In this document: piece by piece, positions 61,797 through 64,000 of the stretch
Layout: each line of letters opens with the position of its first letter
Position numbering within the stretch: the first letter of the stretch is position 1
Assembly (NCBI GenBank): GCA_030692765.1
Contig: JAUYUB010000019.1
Span: 16,477-80,476, forward strand
Direction of reading: 5' to 3'
From: Sulfuricurvum sp.
GTDB lineage: Bacteria > Campylobacterota > Campylobacteria > Campylobacterales > Sulfurimonadaceae
DNA: 64,000 nt
Notes under the pieces: model-generated
What the model saw: only the letters and a program-made list of their open reading frames with translations
Database searches by the model: none
Told to the model about the DNA's origin: nothing
Made by a program: the position numbers and the translations under genes

Positions 61797-63701
61797 TTAA
61801 AGAGGCAGTTTCTCTACGTCAAAGATCCATTTTTCCAAAGCACTTTGTAACTCATTCATATCGATCGGTTTGGAGATATAATCGTTCATTCCCCAGAGGA
61901 GACATTTTTCACGGTCACCCGCCATTGCATTGGCTGTCATGGCAATAATGGGAAGATTTTTATACCGTTCGCCCGCTTTGCCATTACGAATAGCATGGCT
62001 TGCTTGGTATCCGTCCATCACAGGCATCTGACAATCCATCATAATAAGAGTATAGGGTTTGCTCTGAGGTGCTTTTAATATCTCAAGAGCTTGGGCACCG
62101 TTTGACGCAGTGTGGGTTTCCAGCCCGATCACTTTTAACAGCTCTTCTGCCACCATTTGATTGACGGGATCATCATCAACTAGCAGTATGTTTGTTTGAG
62201 CAGGCCATACCGGGTTTTCTTGGCCGATTGTAGAATTTTTGGAGACTTCTTGTTCCTTATTAGCAATGCATGGGTCTGCAAGTTCCACTAAAATATTTAC
62301 ACTAAAGGTGCTTCCTTCATTTAATGTACTAGTGGCACTGACTGTTCCGCTCATCAGTTGGGAGAGTTTTTTTACGATTGCGAGACCAAGCCCCGTTCCT
62401 CCGTATTGACGCGTGGTAGAGCCGTCTGCTTGAGTAAACATTTCAAAGAGAGATTCGATCTTTTCCTGCGCAATTCCGATTCCGGTATCGGTCACATCGA
62501 TGTAAAGACGCGCATGTGTGGAATCTTCTTTTTTGAGAGATGCTGTAAGGGTGACTTTCCCTTTTGCAGTGAATTTAATTGCATTGCTTACCAGGTTGGT
62601 TACAATCTGGCGAAGACGTCCCTGATCGCTGATGATCATCCCTTGTGGTAGCTGTGTTGCATCGAGAATCAGGTCTAATCCTTTTTCCTGTGCTTTTAAC
62701 GCCATGGTTTTGATAAATACATCCATCTCATCGTGAAGATCAAACGCTATGTTCTCAAAATCCATTTTCCCTGCTTCTATTTTGGAAAAATCAAGAATAT
62801 CATTAATAAGGCCCAGCAGTGAATTGGCACTGCTTTGGGCAATATGTATATTATTACGCTGAGCATCGGTAAGTGGAGAATATTCTAATAATTGAAGCAT
62901 TCCCATGACGCCGTTCATCGGTGTTCGTATCTCATGGCTCATCGATGCCAGAAATTGGGATTTGGCAAGAGTAGATGCTTCAGCGGCTTCTTTGGCATCG
63001 ATGAGATTTTTGTTGCGTTCATGGATCTGTTTTTGCATCAGCCGCAGAGTATTGGCAAGAATCGTCAGTTCGTCATTTCTATCGCTTAGATCAGGGATCT
63101 CAATGTTGTCTCCATCGGATATGTGCTGTGCGCATTGCGTTAGCTGATTTAATGCAGACGTCAGCTTCCAACCCATCCAATAAGCGATGATAGTACTGAT
63201 TACAATCTCCAACAGAATAATCAAAAAGGTGATAGTTCTATTGTCGGCAATGGTTTTCAGGCTTTGGGTGAGTTCGAATAAGATTTTAACGTCACCTATT
63301 TTTTCTCCCTCAAGGATAATGGGGGCCGTTTTCAGCTGAAACGTTCGTTCGCCTAGTGTTACGGTATTTTTTGAATCGTTGAAATGGTCAATGTTGAGGG
63401 TTGGATCACTGTTCATATCGGATAAAACACGCTGTTGGAGATCAAGGACCTTGACCGCAACAATGTTTTTTATACCGGTAAAACTGGCACTGTGATCATC
63501 CAGTGTCCCAAGATCGCCTACTGCCAGAGGAGTTTTGATCATTTCGATATAGAGTTTGGTCCCTATTTTGATCTTATCCTCTATCAAAGAATCGGACAAT
63601 TTTGTGAGTGCATTAAAATTTACAAAGACGATCAAAGCGATAAATATGATCTCAATAAATAAAAAAGAGAGGATGAATCGATATTTAAAGGACAGTTTCA
63701 T
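61797..63701 (-). CDS. Hybrid sensor histidine kinase
   Basis: 634 residues. TM1 (about 9-29), a periplasmic sensor of about 125 residues, TM2 (about 157-178), a HAMP linker (about 178-230), HisKA with phospho-His256 (SMSHEIRTPMNG), an HATPase_c domain with N, G1 (DTGIGI) and G2 (GGTGLGL) boxes, then a receiver domain with phospho-acceptor Asp556, Thr589 and Lys611. There is no Hpt domain or output domain, so a separate phosphotransfer protein is expected. It starts 3 bases after a PhnD-like binding-protein gene. Confidence 0.93.
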   Translation of the reverse strand: MKLSFKYRFILSFLFIEIIFIALIVFVNFNALTKLSDSLIEDKIKIGTKLYIEMIKTPLAVGDLGTLDDHSASFTGIKNIVAVKVLDLQQRVLSDMNSDPTLNIDHFNDSKNTVTLGERTFQLKTAPIILEGEKIGDVKILFELTQSLKTIADNRTITFLIILLEIVISTIIAYWMGWKLTSALNQLTQCAQHISDGDNIEIPDLSDRNDELTILANTLRLMQKQIHERNKNLIDAKEAAEASTLAKSQFLASMSHEIRTPMNGVMGMLQLLEYSPLTDAQRNNIHIAQSSANSLLGLINDILDFSKIEAGKMDFENIAFDLHDEMDVFIKTMALKAQEKGLDLILDATQLPQGMIISDQGRLRQIVTNLVSNAIKFTAKGKVTLTASLKKEDSTHARLYIDVTDTGIGIAQEKIESLFEMFTQADGSTTRQYGGTGLGLAIVKKLSQLMSGTVSATSTLNEGSTFSVNILVELADPCIANKEQEVSKNSTIGQENPVWPAQTNILLVDDDPVNQMVAEELLKVIGLETHTASNGAQALEILKAPQSKPYTLIMMDCQMPVMDGYQASHAIRNGKAGERYKNLPIIAMTANAMAGDREKCLLWGMNDYISKPIDMNELQSALEKWIFDVEKLPL

Positions 63702-63704
63702 TCC

Positions 63705-64000
63705 TTATTTTCTCGCATTTGGCAATAGTTTCATCATCGTTTGGATGCTGGAGTATTCAGAGTCTTGGATTTCACTGAGATGTTTCATACGTAGTGCTAT
63801 TAATAAAGCATCAGGAGTTTTGAGTAATGCCTGTGTGATTTTTTCCTGTGTTTTTTTGGAAAGGGTAGGATGAAAAGCAAAAGGATGACTGGGGTAAGGT
63901 TTGGTTTTATGCACAATGATGAGGGATGATTTTGTCTCTTCGTCATTGAGGTCATTGAAGGTTCGTTCAATGCCTCCACCTATCTCGCCGATTCCTCTTG
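63705..64000 (-). CDS. PhnD-like periplasmic binding protein, C-terminal part (cut by right edge)
   Basis: About 98 C-terminal residues, read on the minus strand from the window edge. GIGEIGGGIERTFNDL, then LIIVHKTKPYPSHPFAFHP is the pattern of PhnD/TauA-type (phosphate-phosphonate-like) solute-binding proteins; in this position they often feed a sensor kinase rather than a transporter. The start lies outside the window. Only 3 bases separate it from the hybrid kinase start, so the two are one operon. Confidence 0.75.
   Translation of the reverse strand, partial: RGIGEIGGGIERTFNDLNDEETKSSLIIVHKTKPYPSHPFAFHPTLSKKTQEKITQALLKTPDALLIALRMKHLSEIQDSEYSSIQTMMKLLPNARK

Overview
The window is a core-genome segment of a member of the Campylobacterota (formerly Epsilonproteobacteria), probably a free-living Sulfuricurvum/Sulfurimonas-like organism. 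The assignment rests on several things seen together: the ribosomal/RNA polymerase gene order, the neighbourhood ftsI-fliE-flgC-flgB as in Campylobacter, moderate AT-richness, promoters made mostly of a -10 box (often TGCTATAAT) without a clear -35, a sigma-54 promoter in front of flgB, a prfB without the programmed frameshift, and an alaS-maf-pbpA neighbourhood. The species is an inference from memory of gene orders; no search was run.

Layout. 1-3.8 kb: the 3' end of homoserine dehydrogenase, then rpmJ-rpsM-rpsK-rpsD-rpoA-rplQ (alpha operon). 3.9-14.7 kb: mixed housekeeping genes (Nfu scaffold, TPR protein, murE, a 2Fe-2S protein, panD, ispA, tkt, an rRNA/tRNA methyltransferase, a thioredoxin, a radical SAM protein, CorA, ChaA, YaaA). 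14.7-31.9 kb: the classical stable-RNA and translation block tRNA-Thr/Tyr/Gly/Thr, tuf, rpmG, tRNA-Trp, secE, nusG, rplKAJL, rpoB, rpoC, rpsL, rpsG, fusA. It carries several structured leaders: a candidate pseudoknot before rplA, an L10-type leader before rplJ, and a long hairpin before rpoB. 32-54.5 kb: protein turnover and release factor 2 (bpt, prfB), pantothenate (panC), cell wall and division (ftsI, ftsW, murG, pbpA), the flagellar rod start (flgB, flgC, fliE), leuA, alaS, maf, a BioF-like enzyme, an orphan ABC ATPase, DUF808 and DedA membrane proteins and uvrB.

54.5-56.6 kb is the only clearly accessory stretch: a stand-alone PAS protein, the C-terminal stub of a tyrosine recombinase, a 111-residue protein with a cysteine-rich tail, two very small genes and several perfect dyads. 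56.6-64 kb: purE-purK, a divergent AraC-type regulator with a GyrI-like domain, two exported redox-related genes, MscL with a C-terminal zinc ribbon, a secreted basic protein, and a hybrid histidine kinase next to a PhnD-type binding protein cut by the right edge.

Many neighbours overlap by 1-14 bases (ATGA or TAATG junctions), so most genes are in translationally coupled runs. No CRISPR array, rRNA gene, intact insertion sequence or prophage was seen. The points most worth a second look are the recombinase scar with its abutting Cys-rich gene, the pseudoknot-like leader before rplA, the SPY tripeptide in release factor 2, and the orphan NuoA-like membrane protein.
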